A DNA stretch of 64,000 nucleotides from Betaproteobacteria bacterium UBA1934 (lineage in GTDB: Bacteria; Pseudomonadota; Gammaproteobacteria; Burkholderiales; Rhodocyclaceae): contig DDFG01000005.1 in the NCBI GenBank assembly GCA_002337055.1, forward strand, positions 571,037 to 635,036, written 5' to 3'. Made by a program: the position numbers and the translations under genes. The notes beneath the pieces are model-generated. The model was given only the letters and a program-made list of their open reading frames with translations, was not told the origin of the DNA and did not search any database. Positions 52,653 through 61,636 of the stretch are shown piece after piece (positions within the stretch are counted from its first letter, which is position 1; every line of letters starts with the position of its first letter).

Positions 52653-53450
52653 ATGATGATTTCACGCCTGGCCATGACGCTTTCCACTGCGCTCGTGGCG
52701 ATCACCGCAAGCGCACAGCCTGTTTTTGACAATCCCTCGCCAACCGCCGGTAGCAGCACATCCAAACAGGCCAACGAAATGGCAGATAAGGGGATGTACC
52801 GTCCCATCGAATACCAGAATGCACGCATCCAGGGGCCGGCATTGGTTGTTCTGCCCGGCGAAATCAAGAGCAACAACGCCACCTTCACGCAGAAATTCGG
52901 CCCCAACAATATTGCCGACTACGCTGAACTGGAACTGGGCCGCGCGAATTTCCGTATTCTCGAAAGGGCCGACCTTGGCCCGCTGCTCAACGAATTTACT
53001 CTAGCCTACACCATGGGCGACCCGCAGGCCGCCCGCAAGATTCTGCAAAAGGGCAAGTTCAAGACCACCAAGTGGGTCATCAAGTTCGACGTACTGAAAG
53101 CCGAGCCGGTCGCGCAGGCCAGCCAGGGCTTCGACGGTCGTGCTGTCGGCAGCATCATCGGCATTCTGGGCGGCAGCCGAGGCTCGGCGGCAGCCGGCAC
53201 CGCAGTGGGTTCGGTGCAAACCGGCGAGTCCTCCGGCGTCTGGATAATCGGTATGCGCTACAAACTGATCGATGCGAACACCACCGAACAGGTCGCCACC
53301 GGCTACACCGAAGAGAAAATGGAACTGGGGGCTAAATCGACCTCGGTACTTGGCGCCAGTTCAAGTGCGTCCGGCGGGTTGACGCTGGATTCACTGGTGC
53401 AACGCCTGGTACAGAAAAACGTTTGGGAAATCGACGCCAAACACAAATAA
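52653..53450 (+). CDS. CsgG-family exported protein
   Basis: 265 residues. Signal peptide near MTLSTALVAITASAQ. The CsgG domain follows (FRILERADLGPLLNEF, KWVIKFDVLKAEPVAQAS, GVWIIGMRYKLIDANTTEQVATG). No lipobox Cys, so it is probably free in the periplasm rather than an outer-membrane pore. Operon with the preceding secreted protein and the kinase after. Confidence 0.82.
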   Translation: MMISRLAMTLSTALVAITASAQPVFDNPSPTAGSSTSKQANEMADKGMYRPIEYQNARIQGPALVVLPGEIKSNNATFTQKFGPNNIADYAELELGRANFRILERADLGPLLNEFTLAYTMGDPQAARKILQKGKFKTTKWVIKFDVLKAEPVAQASQGFDGRAVGSIIGILGGSRGSAAAGTAVGSVQTGESSGVWIIGMRYKLIDANTTEQVATGYTEEKMELGAKSTSVLGASSSASGGLTLDSLVQRLVQKNVWEIDAKHK

Positions 53451-53502
53451 CCCCATCGCTGTTACCTCAGCGACCCGACGACTTGATCCGAGGCAGGACG
53501 AA

Positions 53503-55884
53503 ATGGCCGACACACCGCAAAAACTGGGCAAATACGAGATTCGCCGCGAGCTGGGTCGTGGCGCCATGGGCATCGTTTACGAAGCCTGGGACCCAATGAT
53601 CGCGCGACGGGTGGCACTCAAGACGGTGCGTCGCGAGCAACTTGAACGTACGGAAGCCGAGGAAATTCTCTCCCGCTTCCAGCGCGAAGCGCAGGCGGCG
53701 GGGCGGCTCAATCATCCCAACGTGGTGGCGGTGTACGAATTCGGCGAAGACCCGGATGGCACTGCCTTCATCGCCATGGAGTTCGTGGAAGGCAAGGAAC
53801 TCAAGGACTACTTCGACCGCCAGGAGCGCTTCTCGCTGGAAGAGACGGTCCGCCTCATGCGCGAACTGCTCGGCGCGCTGGAACATGCCCATTCAAACGG
53901 GATCGTCCACCGCGACATCAAGCCGGCCAATATCTTCATTCTCAAGGATGGTCGCGCCAAGGTCGGCGATTTCGGGATCGCCCGCATCGAATCCTCCAAC
54001 CTCACTCAGGCGGGTTCGGTGCTCGGCACTCCGGCCTACATGTCCCCCGAGCAATTCATGGGGCAACGAGTCGATGGTCGTTCCGATCTTTTCTCGGCCG
54101 GCGTCATCCTTTACCAGTTTCTCTCCGGCGAGAAACCGTTCTCGGGGCAGCTCACAACGATCATGCACAAGGTGTTGAAGGAAGACCCCATCGCGCCTTC
54201 CGAACTCAATGTGCAATCGCCCACCGCTTTCGATGTGGTGGTTCGCAAGGCCATGGCCAAGCGGCCGGAAGAGCGCTACCAGACAGCCCGCGAGTTCATC
54301 GAGGCGCTTGATCACGCGCTAAAGTTCCGCGCGGTCTCGGCCAGCGACGACGCCACGTTGGTCGGCGACGCAACAATGGCCAACGTCGCCCCTGCGGAAG
54401 CCACCGTAGTATCCGCCGCCCCTGGGCCCGCGTCATCCCCCCGACCGCAGCCGCCTGCTCCGCCGCCGATGCCGCCAACCTTTGGCGACGTGGTTCAGAC
54501 AGGCTTGCCGCCACCGTCTCCCGCTGCTACCGCCGCGCCGATCCTTAAGCGCTCTTCAGTCTATCCGATTGCTGCGGGCGTGGGCGCTTTCATCGTCGTG
54601 GGGACGGCTTCCGTCGCCTGGCTGTATTCGTCCTATAAGAAGGACACGGGCGCACCCGCTGCGGTGACAGCTCCGGCCAGCCAGGGTACGCCATTGGCCG
54701 CCGCCGACGATGCGCCCAAGATGATGACCATTTCGGCAGTGGCCTATGTCGATCCCAGCGATCCGCGTTTCTCGGCCGACCCGGCCGCGATGCGCGCGAC
54801 GCTGCGCGAAGAGAGCCGACGCGAACTGGTCGAGAAAGCCGTCGCGCTTTATGTGCAACCGGCTTCTCTGGCCGCCAACTACGCCATGTTGCGCGACCGC
54901 CTGCTGGCGCGCAGCAACGATTTCATCGAAGCCACCTTGCAGGAAGACGCCCCGCAGACAGGCAAGGACGGCCTGGTGTCGATGAGCACGAAAGCGACCG
55001 TGCGCGTGCGCGAAGTGCAGAAATCCCTGAACCAGATGTCGCGCGAGGAGCGCGTCGACTTCATCCGCAATAACGGCGATCCAAAGATTTCGGTCATCAT
55101 CTCGACCGCTGGCGCCATTGACGGCGCGCAGGCCCGTCGTTCCCCAGTGGCCGAGAATGTCCTGAAGGAAAAGATTCAATCCTTCGGCTTCCGCACCTGG
55201 GCGGAAGAGGGAGGCGATAAAAAACCCGATTTCGCGGTGCAGGGCGAGGCCAAGTTCAAGAAACTTTCCGTGCGCCTGGAGGCCTCGGGCTTGCAGATTG
55301 AACGCACGGTGATCACCTCCTGGACGATCAAGTGCATCGACAAGAAGACCGGGGAAGAGATTTATTTCAATACCACCATCCCGCAGAAAGCCAGTTGGAA
55401 CAGCGAGGACGAGGCACTGACGGATGTCGGACGGATGATTGGCGAAGAGTTCTCGAAGAACTTCTTCCTGCAAAACTTCCACTTTAACGGCCAGAAGGTC
55501 CGCCTTAACTTTGCGGGTCTGCCCGATGACGCCTTCGGGAAACGCCTCGGCGCGGAAATTTCGGGGCTACGCAATGTGTTGGCGGTCGGGGCAGCAAAGG
55601 GTGAGCAAATCGACGTCGATCTGTCGGGCAGCATGAACAACTACGCTGATCTCGTCTCCGCCGCCGTGGCGATGCCGCTGAACCGCAAGTTCGGACGCAC
55701 CTGCTTTACCGTGGGCGCGACAAACGGCAACGAAGTACGCGTGGAGTTCGCCCCGGAGTGCAGGGATGCCAGCGTGATCGCCCGCCTCGATACGGCACCA
55801 CCAGCCGCACTGTATGAGGCACCTGAAGCCAAGCGCCAGATGCTGATCCGCAATCCGGAAGTGTTGCGCAAGCTGGCAATTTGA
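53503..55884 (+). CDS. Transmembrane Ser/Thr protein kinase with large C-terminal sensor-like domain
   Basis: 793 residues. Kinase at about 10-275: GRGAMGIVYEAWD (Gly loop), Lys 40 in VALK, catalytic Asp 138 in HRDIKPANIF, DFGIAR. Ala/Pro-rich linker about 290-345. Membrane helix near 351-373. The last 420 residues lie outside the membrane and are unrecognised, with segments such as KISVIISTAGAI and SFGFRTWAEEG that recall the CsgG-like neighbours. Signals across the membrane to unknown cytoplasmic targets. Confidence 0.93.
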   Translation: MADTPQKLGKYEIRRELGRGAMGIVYEAWDPMIARRVALKTVRREQLERTEAEEILSRFQREAQAAGRLNHPNVVAVYEFGEDPDGTAFIAMEFVEGKELKDYFDRQERFSLEETVRLMRELLGALEHAHSNGIVHRDIKPANIFILKDGRAKVGDFGIARIESSNLTQAGSVLGTPAYMSPEQFMGQRVDGRSDLFSAGVILYQFLSGEKPFSGQLTTIMHKVLKEDPIAPSELNVQSPTAFDVVVRKAMAKRPEERYQTAREFIEALDHALKFRAVSASDDATLVGDATMANVAPAEATVVSAAPGPASSPRPQPPAPPPMPPTFGDVVQTGLPPPSPAATAAPILKRSSVYPIAAGVGAFIVVGTASVAWLYSSYKKDTGAPAAVTAPASQGTPLAAADDAPKMMTISAVAYVDPSDPRFSADPAAMRATLREESRRELVEKAVALYVQPASLAANYAMLRDRLLARSNDFIEATLQEDAPQTGKDGLVSMSTKATVRVREVQKSLNQMSREERVDFIRNNGDPKISVIISTAGAIDGAQARRSPVAENVLKEKIQSFGFRTWAEEGGDKKPDFAVQGEAKFKKLSVRLEASGLQIERTVITSWTIKCIDKKTGEEIYFNTTIPQKASWNSEDEALTDVGRMIGEEFSKNFFLQNFHFNGQKVRLNFAGLPDDAFGKRLGAEISGLRNVLAVGAAKGEQIDVDLSGSMNNYADLVSAAVAMPLNRKFGRTCFTVGATNGNEVRVEFAPECRDASVIARLDTAPPAALYEAPEAKRQMLIRNPEVLRKLAI

Positions 55885-55945
55885 AACCTGTACGCCTGGG
55901 CCACTGTGGCCCCGGATATGGGCGGCAGACCCTAAGGTCGGGTGC

Positions 55946-56836
55946 CTAGAGCACTTCGAAAGCGAGCGGTTCGGCCTGGGGGTCAGTACTTGAGGTGCCA
56001 CAACTGACAGAGCCAACACCCTGCAGAACCATTTCCTCGCGGCGCAATAGGATTTCCTTCTCGCCACGTGGCACGAGGTAGGTACCGTTGGTACTCTGGT
56101 CGATGAGCACATATTTGTTGCCACGCCGCTCAACTCTGGCGTGCTGACGCGACGCCTTGCGATCCTCGACGACCACGTCGTTGCCCGGATCGCGGCCCAG
56201 GGTCAGCTGATTGCGTTTTTCGTCGAGCACATAAGCCTGCCCGCGGTAACTCAGGTGCAGCTTGCTGCGAACGCCCGCTAGAGTAGCGATGGAATCGGCC
56301 TTCATGGTCAATTCTTCGCTGGCGCGCCAGAGCGCCTCGAAAACATGGACGCCGCCTTCCTTGCCCTTGACCGAGAGCTGGTCGAGATCGCGGGTGGATT
56401 CACGCAACAGCGCAGGCAGTTCATCCACGGTCTGCTTGCTGGTCAGAATCTGCTCGCCGTTGGCCAGCCCGACAATCCGCGCGGCGGTGTTCACGGTATC
56501 GCCAAAGATGTCGTTGGCTTCCTCGATCGCGGGGCCGTAGTGAAAGCCAACGCGGATGCTGAGTTTGACGCCTGACACCGCTGGCAGATCCGACACGCGC
56601 TGTTGCATCTCGACCGCTGCCATGAAAGCGTCTTCGGCGGTGGGGAACGAGGCCATCACTTCGTCGCCGATGGTCTTGATCAACCTCCCTTTGAAGCCCT
56701 GAATGGTAATCTGCATGCGCTTGATCACCCGGTCGACCGCCCGCAACGCTTCCGTGTCACCCAATCGCTCGTAAAGCTTGGTGCTGCCGGAGACGTCGGC
56801 AAACAGTACTGCTTGATAACGTTCAACCCCTCGCAT
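55946..56836 (-). CDS. Class III nucleotide cyclase with FHA domain
   Basis: 296 residues from the ATG with AGGAG 5 bases upstream. Cyclase domain: VLFADVSGSTKLYERLGD (metal Asp), KTIGDEVMASFPT and VNTAARIVGLA. An FHA domain follows near 205-275 (LTLGRDPGNDVVVEDRKASRQHARVERRG), which binds phospho-Thr. Converges on the kinase gene, so the FHA domain may read a protein phosphorylated by that kinase; this is a guess. Confidence 0.9.
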   Translation of the reverse strand: MRGVERYQAVLFADVSGSTKLYERLGDTEALRAVDRVIKRMQITIQGFKGRLIKTIGDEVMASFPTAEDAFMAAVEMQQRVSDLPAVSGVKLSIRVGFHYGPAIEEANDIFGDTVNTAARIVGLANGEQILTSKQTVDELPALLRESTRDLDQLSVKGKEGGVHVFEALWRASEELTMKADSIATLAGVRSKLHLSYRGQAYVLDEKRNQLTLGRDPGNDVVVEDRKASRQHARVERRGNKYVLIDQSTNGTYLVPRGEKEILLRREEMVLQGVGSVSCGTSSTDPQAEPLAFEVL

Positions 56837-56906
56837 GTGGACTCCTCGCATTCCGGCGGCACCGGATGTCATTCATAATAGCAAAATCGCCCACGACAGG
56901 ACATTG

Positions 56907-57770
56907 TCAAACCCCGGCAACCAGCGGAATAGTCCCGTTCATCCCCAGTTCAGGCGCATCGAAGGCGATGTCACCCTCTTCGATAGGCGTATTGAGAGTC
57001 AGCCCCCGGAAATCGAACAAGTCATTGTCCGCCAGATGCGAGGGCACCACGTTCTGCAAGGCATTGAAAACCGCCTCCGTACGTCCCGGAAAGCGTTTGT
57101 CCCAATCCGCCATCATTTCGCGGATTTTCTGGCGTTGCAGATTGGGCTGGGAACCACACAGATTGCAGGGAATGATCGGAAACGCCATTCCCCGCGCAAA
57201 ACGCGCAACCAAGTCTTCGCTACAGTAGGCCAAAGGCCGGATGACAATGTGGGCGCGGTCATCGGTCACCAGTTTGGGCGGCATGGCCTTCATCTTGCCA
57301 CCGAAAAGCAGATTGAGAAACAGGGTGTGGACGATGTCGTCGCGGTGATGACCCAGGGCGATTTTGTTGGCACCCAGTTCCTTGGCGGTCCGGTAAATGA
57401 TGCCGCGACGCAGGCGCGAGCAGAGCGAGCAGGTGGTCTTGCCTTCTGGAATCTTCTCTTTGACGACCGAATAGGTGTCGGCCTCGACGATCCGGTACTC
57501 GATCCCGATCGATTCAAAGTAGCGCGGTAGCACGTCGGCGGGAAAGCCCGGCTGCTTCTGGTCGAGATTCATCGCAATCAGGCGGAAGCGGACGGGCGCC
57601 TTGTCGCGCAAGGCCATCAGGATGGACAGCAACGAGTATGAATCCTTGCCGCCGGAAACGCACACCAGCACCGTATCGCCATCGGCGATCATGTTGTAGT
57701 CGAAAATGGCCTTGCCGACGCGGGTTTCCAGTTGTTTCTTGAGTTTCAGTATGGTGTTCGAGATTTCCAT
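56907..57770 (-). CDS. ttcA: tRNA 2-thiocytidine biosynthesis protein
   Basis: 287 residues. PP-loop SGGKDS and two C-X2-C pairs (CSLC; CNLC) for the iron-sulfur cluster. Thiolates C32 of some tRNAs. ATG 57770 chosen; a GTG at 57779 would overlap the preceding stop (GTGA). Follows the SDR in one operon. Confidence 0.96.
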   Translation of the reverse strand: MEISNTILKLKKQLETRVGKAIFDYNMIADGDTVLVCVSGGKDSYSLLSILMALRDKAPVRFRLIAMNLDQKQPGFPADVLPRYFESIGIEYRIVEADTYSVVKEKIPEGKTTCSLCSRLRRGIIYRTAKELGANKIALGHHRDDIVHTLFLNLLFGGKMKAMPPKLVTDDRAHIVIRPLAYCSEDLVARFARGMAFPIIPCNLCGSQPNLQRQKIREMMADWDKRFPGRTEAVFNALQNVVPSHLADNDLFDFRGLTLNTPIEEGDIAFDAPELGMNGTIPLVAGV

Positions 57771-57775
57771 GAAGG

Positions 57776-58534
57776 TCACAAATGGGCTGTGCGGCCGCCA
57801 TCAACATTGAGAACCTGGCCGGTGACATAAGTCGCTTCCGCCAGCAGAAAATGTACGGCACCGGCCACGTCGCCCGGCCCGCCTTCGCGTTTGAGCAGGG
57901 TGTGCGCGACGATGTCGCGCTGTTCTTCGCCCAGCAACTGGCCATCTTCCGGCCACAAAATGGCGCCGGGCGCCACCGCGTTTACCCGCACTTGCGGCGC
58001 CAGTTCGACCGCCAGCGCCCGGGTCAGGGCGAGCAAGGCGCCCTTGGCGGCAGAATAGAGCGGATACCCGGGCAACGGCCTCTCGGCGTGGATATCCGTG
58101 ATATTGACGATGGCGCCGCCGCGCTGTCGCAGGAACGGCGCCGCCGCCTGGGCCAGGAACAGCGGCGCCTTGAAATTGGTGCCAACCAGATCAAACCAGG
58201 CCACCTCGTCGATTTGACCAATCGGCGTCGCAAAGAAACTCGACGCGTTGTTCACCAGCGCGTCGAGTCGCCCGAACCTCTCTACCACGGCGGCAACGAG
58301 TTCACCCAGCACATCGCAATGCAGCAAATCCGCCGAAAATGCCGCTGCCGAGTCCGGGCGCTGAGCGTTCAGCACCTGCACTAGTCCGATGGCGTCGTCG
58401 CGTGAAGCGCGATAGTGCAGGGCGATGGTAGCGCCACTGGCATGCAGACGCCTGACCACGGCGGCGCCCACGCGACGGGCACCGCCGGTGACAAGAACAA
58501 CCTGACCTGAAAGAAGGAGGGGAGAGACGGACAT
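57776..58534 (-). CDS. Pteridine reductase-type SDR (FolM-like)
   Basis: 252 residues. TGGARRVG is the TG-X3-R-X-G form of pteridine reductases; catalytic Tyr-Lys in PLYSAAKGAL. Reduces dihydromonapterin or dihydrofolate-type pterins with NADPH. Divergent from midA and followed by ttcA. Confidence 0.92.
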   Translation of the reverse strand: MSVSPLLLSGQVVLVTGGARRVGAAVVRRLHASGATIALHYRASRDDAIGLVQVLNAQRPDSAAAFSADLLHCDVLGELVAAVVERFGRLDALVNNASSFFATPIGQIDEVAWFDLVGTNFKAPLFLAQAAAPFLRQRGGAIVNITDIHAERPLPGYPLYSAAKGALLALTRALAVELAPQVRVNAVAPGAILWPEDGQLLGEEQRDIVAHTLLKREGGPGDVAGAVHFLLAEATYVTGQVLNVDGGRTAHL

Positions 58535-58583
58535 GTCCCCATTTTACCGGTGTGCAGCGCAGCATGGCGTACAATCTCCGTCC

Positions 58584-59750
58584 ATGCACCGTTCGACCTT
58601 GCCCCCGCCCTCTCCAGAAGCCGCCGCCCATAGCGCGCACTTGGCCCGGGAAATCGCGCAACGTATTCGTGCCGGCGGCGGCTGGATCGATTTTGCCCGC
58701 TTCATGGACGCGGCGCTCTACGCGCCCGGTCTGGGCTACTACGCCGCCGGCGCGCAAAAATTCGGGGCCAGTGGCGATTTTGTCACCGCACCGGAAATGA
58801 CGCCGCTATTCGGCGATGCGCTGGCAAACCAAGTCGCCCAGGTCATGCGCGCCAGCTCGCCCTGCATTATCGAGGCCGGCGGCGGATCGGGACGACTGGC
58901 GGTGGATCTGCTGCGGGCGTTGCAAGCGCAGGACACCCTTCCCGAAAGTTACGCGTTTCTCGAGCTGTCACCCGATTTACATGCGCGTCAGCGCGCCGCG
59001 ATCGAACACGCCATGCCGCATCTGCTCCCCCGAATTTCTTGGCTGACAAAACTGCCGGAAACATTTTCGGGCGTGGTCGTCGCCAACGAGGTGCTCGATG
59101 CCATGCCCGTGCATATCGTCGCCTGGCGGGGCGGCGAGATTGTCGAAAAGGGTCTGTCGGTTGATGACGACAATCATTTCGCCTGGGTCGAGCGGGCGGC
59201 GGCCGGCGCTCTGCTCGTAAAAGCCGCCGCGCTGGCGGATGGCTGCGACATCGTGCCGGGCTACGAAAGTGAAATCGCGCTCGCCGGACCGCAGTGGGCC
59301 GCCGAGTGGGGACACATTCTGCAGCGCGGCGCGCTGATCCTGATCGACTACGGCTTTCCGCAACGCGAGTTCTATCATGCCCAGCGCGCCCGCGGCACGC
59401 TGATGTGTCACTACCGTCACCTGGCGCACACCGACCCCACCGTATGGCCCGGTTTGCAGGACATCACCGCGCACGTCGATTTCACGGCAGTGATCGCGGC
59501 AGCGCACGCCGCTGGCCTTGAATTGCTGGGATATACCTCGCAGGCGCAATTCCTGATCAATTGCGGCATTCTCGACCAACTTCAGTTGCTGCCACCCCAA
59601 TCGCCGGACACTTTGCGCGCCTCAGGAGCCGTGAACAAGCTGTTATTGCCGCACGAAATGGGTGAGCTCTTCAAGGCCATGGCCCTGGGCCGGGGCATCG
59701 ACGCCCCTCTGATCGGCTTTCGCGAGGGCGACCAGAGCCACCGGCTTTAG
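58584..59750 (+). CDS. MidA/NDUFAF7-family SAM-dependent methyltransferase
   Basis: 388 residues from ATG 58584. Family pattern: WIDFARFMDAALYAPGLGYYA, SGDFVTAPEMTPLFG, IIEAGGGSGRLAVDLL (SAM loop), VVVANEVLDAMPV. Related mitochondrial proteins methylate a complex I subunit; the bacterial target is unknown. Divergent from the SDR gene. Confidence 0.93.
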   Translation: MHRSTLPPPSPEAAAHSAHLAREIAQRIRAGGGWIDFARFMDAALYAPGLGYYAAGAQKFGASGDFVTAPEMTPLFGDALANQVAQVMRASSPCIIEAGGGSGRLAVDLLRALQAQDTLPESYAFLELSPDLHARQRAAIEHAMPHLLPRISWLTKLPETFSGVVVANEVLDAMPVHIVAWRGGEIVEKGLSVDDDNHFAWVERAAAGALLVKAAALADGCDIVPGYESEIALAGPQWAAEWGHILQRGALILIDYGFPQREFYHAQRARGTLMCHYRHLAHTDPTVWPGLQDITAHVDFTAVIAAAHAAGLELLGYTSQAQFLINCGILDQLQLLPPQSPDTLRASGAVNKLLLPHEMGELFKAMALGRGIDAPLIGFREGDQSHRL

Positions 59751-59815
59751 AATTCGGCGAATGTGCCGTTAACCTGCCTATAATGATCGCAATACTGCTT
59801 CAATAGGAGCCTGCT

Positions 59816-60007
59816 ATGGACGTCACCGGATTGACCAGCCTCTCCACCGCCCTCGCGCAGGCGCAGACGGGCGACGCAGTCGGCACCCTGGTACTCAAGA
59901 AAGCCATGCAGATCGAAGCACAGGGCGCCTTGCAGTTGATCGAGGCCGCCACCCAGGGCACCCGCAACCCGCAGCATCTGGGTAATCAGGTCGACGTCCA
60001 GGCCTGA
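59816..60007 (+). CDS. YjfB-like small protein
   Basis: 63 residues. Begins MDVTGLTSLSTALAQAQTGD and carries the AMQIEAQGALQLIEAA stretch of the YjfB family, linked to motility in some bacteria but of unknown role. TAGGAG precedes the ATG. Confidence 0.85.
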   Translation: MDVTGLTSLSTALAQAQTGDAVGTLVLKKAMQIEAQGALQLIEAATQGTRNPQHLGNQVDVQA

Positions 60008-60014
60008 CGCCCCT

Positions 60015-60821
60015 TCAGAACCCATTTTCGCCCAGCCAGTCTCGCATGTGCGCCGCCACCAGCGGCCAGTCGCGTTCGTGCGTCAGCGCGTGCCCCATGT
60101 CCGGAAAGATATGATCGGGCAAGTCATAGGTTCGGGCGGTCGTCTGCACTAGGAACGCCGGTACCAGCACGTCCTTTTCCGCTCCCAGCACCAACATGGG
60201 CGGCCGCTGGCGCCGGGACAGCGCCGGAAAGTTGAACGTGGTCATGTCCCACAATGCGCGCTGGGATTCGCTCTGCATCCGGGTCAGAAAGCTCGCCAGG
60301 GTTTCTTCTCCCACAGGCTGCGCGAACAGCGCCTCCTGCACGATGGACGTGTTGGCATAGTGACCGTTCATGATGTTGTTGATGTCGAGAAACAGCCGGG
60401 GATGCTCGATCAGCAAATGGAACTGCGCGGCCAGCAAGCCCTGCGGCGGCGCCGAACACATCAGTACCACGGCCTCGGCCGGGTGTCGCTCGATGTATTT
60501 CTGCACGACAAAACCGCCCATCGAATGTCCGACCAGAATCACCTCGTCGCCCAGCCAGTCGACGACGCGTTTGAGATCGTCGACATAGTCCGAAATGGAG
60601 TGCCAGGCCAGCATCGCATGGCCATGGCTGCCACCGTGCCCGCGCAAGGAAAGCGCATGCGCCCGGTACCCCTGACCGGCAAACCAGGGAAGATAGTGAT
60701 CCGCCCAGATCCAGCCGCCCGCGAAGGCACCGTGTACGAATACGATGTGCGCCGGCTTCGGTTGTACGAGCGGCGCGGCGGAATAGACCTCAAGACCGTC
60801 TACGGAGCGAATTTCAATCAT
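60015..60821 (-). CDS. Alpha/beta hydrolase
   Basis: 268 residues. HGAFAGGWIWADHY near residue 30, nucleophile in VGHSMGGFVV (Ser near 101), acid in LGAEKDVLVP and His in DMGHALTHE. Starts inside the tatD end (ATGA), so both are co-translated. Substrate unknown. Confidence 0.92.
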   Translation of the reverse strand: MIEIRSVDGLEVYSAAPLVQPKPAHIVFVHGAFAGGWIWADHYLPWFAGQGYRAHALSLRGHGGSHGHAMLAWHSISDYVDDLKRVVDWLGDEVILVGHSMGGFVVQKYIERHPAEAVVLMCSAPPQGLLAAQFHLLIEHPRLFLDINNIMNGHYANTSIVQEALFAQPVGEETLASFLTRMQSESQRALWDMTTFNFPALSRRQRPPMLVLGAEKDVLVPAFLVQTTARTYDLPDHIFPDMGHALTHERDWPLVAAHMRDWLGENGF

Positions 60822-61636
60822 GCTGCACCTGTTGAATGATTATGATTGTGAATATCTGACGGCCGAATCGTTGCAATGGCGGAAACAGCCTCGGCAGCCG
60901 CCCGCCAAGTGGATTCAGCCAAGGCCGCCGGATCGATCTGCCGCAAATGGGCCAACTCCGCCGCCAGTCGCGGCAACTGGTCAGGGGTGTTACGTTGAGT
61001 CCGCCGCCAGACCGGCGGAATGTCTGGCGCATCGGTTTCCAGCACAATCGACTCCAATGGCAGATGGGTGGCGAGCGCGTGGATGCGTGTCGAGCCCGGG
61101 TAGCTTAGTGTGCCGCCAAACCCGAGCTTGAAGCCGCGCCGGATCAGTTCTTCAGCCTGCTGCTGGCTGCCATTAAAGGCATGGGCGATACCTCTCCCGC
61201 CAATACGTCGAATGTGCCCCAGTATACCTTCGACCGCACGACGCACGTGCAGAATTACCGGCAGATCGAAATCGCGGGCCATCCTAAGCTGTTCGGCGAA
61301 AAACATTTCCTGGCGCGCCCGATCAATCCCAGCCGCCGCGCCGTCGAGACCGATCTCGCCTACGGCCACCGGTCGCTCGGTCTCGATCCATCGGCGCAAC
61401 GAGGCGAGGTCGTCGGTGCTGGCCTGCATCACATACAGCGGATGGATGCCATACGCTGCCAGACAACCGGGGTACTGAGCGCAGCACGCACGAACCGCAT
61501 CGAACTGGCTCACCGCCACGGCCGGCACCAGCATGGCGGTGACTCCGGCAGCCCGCGCCTGAGCGTAGACAGCGTCGCGGTCGCCCGCAAACTCGGCAGC
61601 ATCGAGATGGCAGTGCGTGTCAATCCAGGTCGTCAT
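60818..61636 (-). CDS. TatD-family metal-dependent deoxyribonuclease
   Basis: 272 residues from ATG 61636. Metal ligands in WIDTHCHLD, GEIGLDGA, LHVRRAVEG and VLETDAPDIPP. Nuclease for DNA or a tRNA/other hydrolase role. The start overlaps the dadA stop as ATGA. Confidence 0.93.
   Translation of the reverse strand: MTTWIDTHCHLDAAEFAGDRDAVYAQARAAGVTAMLVPAVAVSQFDAVRACCAQYPGCLAAYGIHPLYVMQASTDDLASLRRWIETERPVAVGEIGLDGAAAGIDRARQEMFFAEQLRMARDFDLPVILHVRRAVEGILGHIRRIGGRGIAHAFNGSQQQAEELIRRGFKLGFGGTLSYPGSTRIHALATHLPLESIVLETDAPDIPPVWRRTQRNTPDQLPRLAAELAHLRQIDPAALAESTWRAAAEAVSAIATIRPSDIHNHNHSTGAA

Noticed and set aside
54556..55482. Antisense frame of about 300 codons over the kinase gene
   Set aside because: It lies wholly within the kinase coding region, opposite the kinase's own frame, and has no known motifs.
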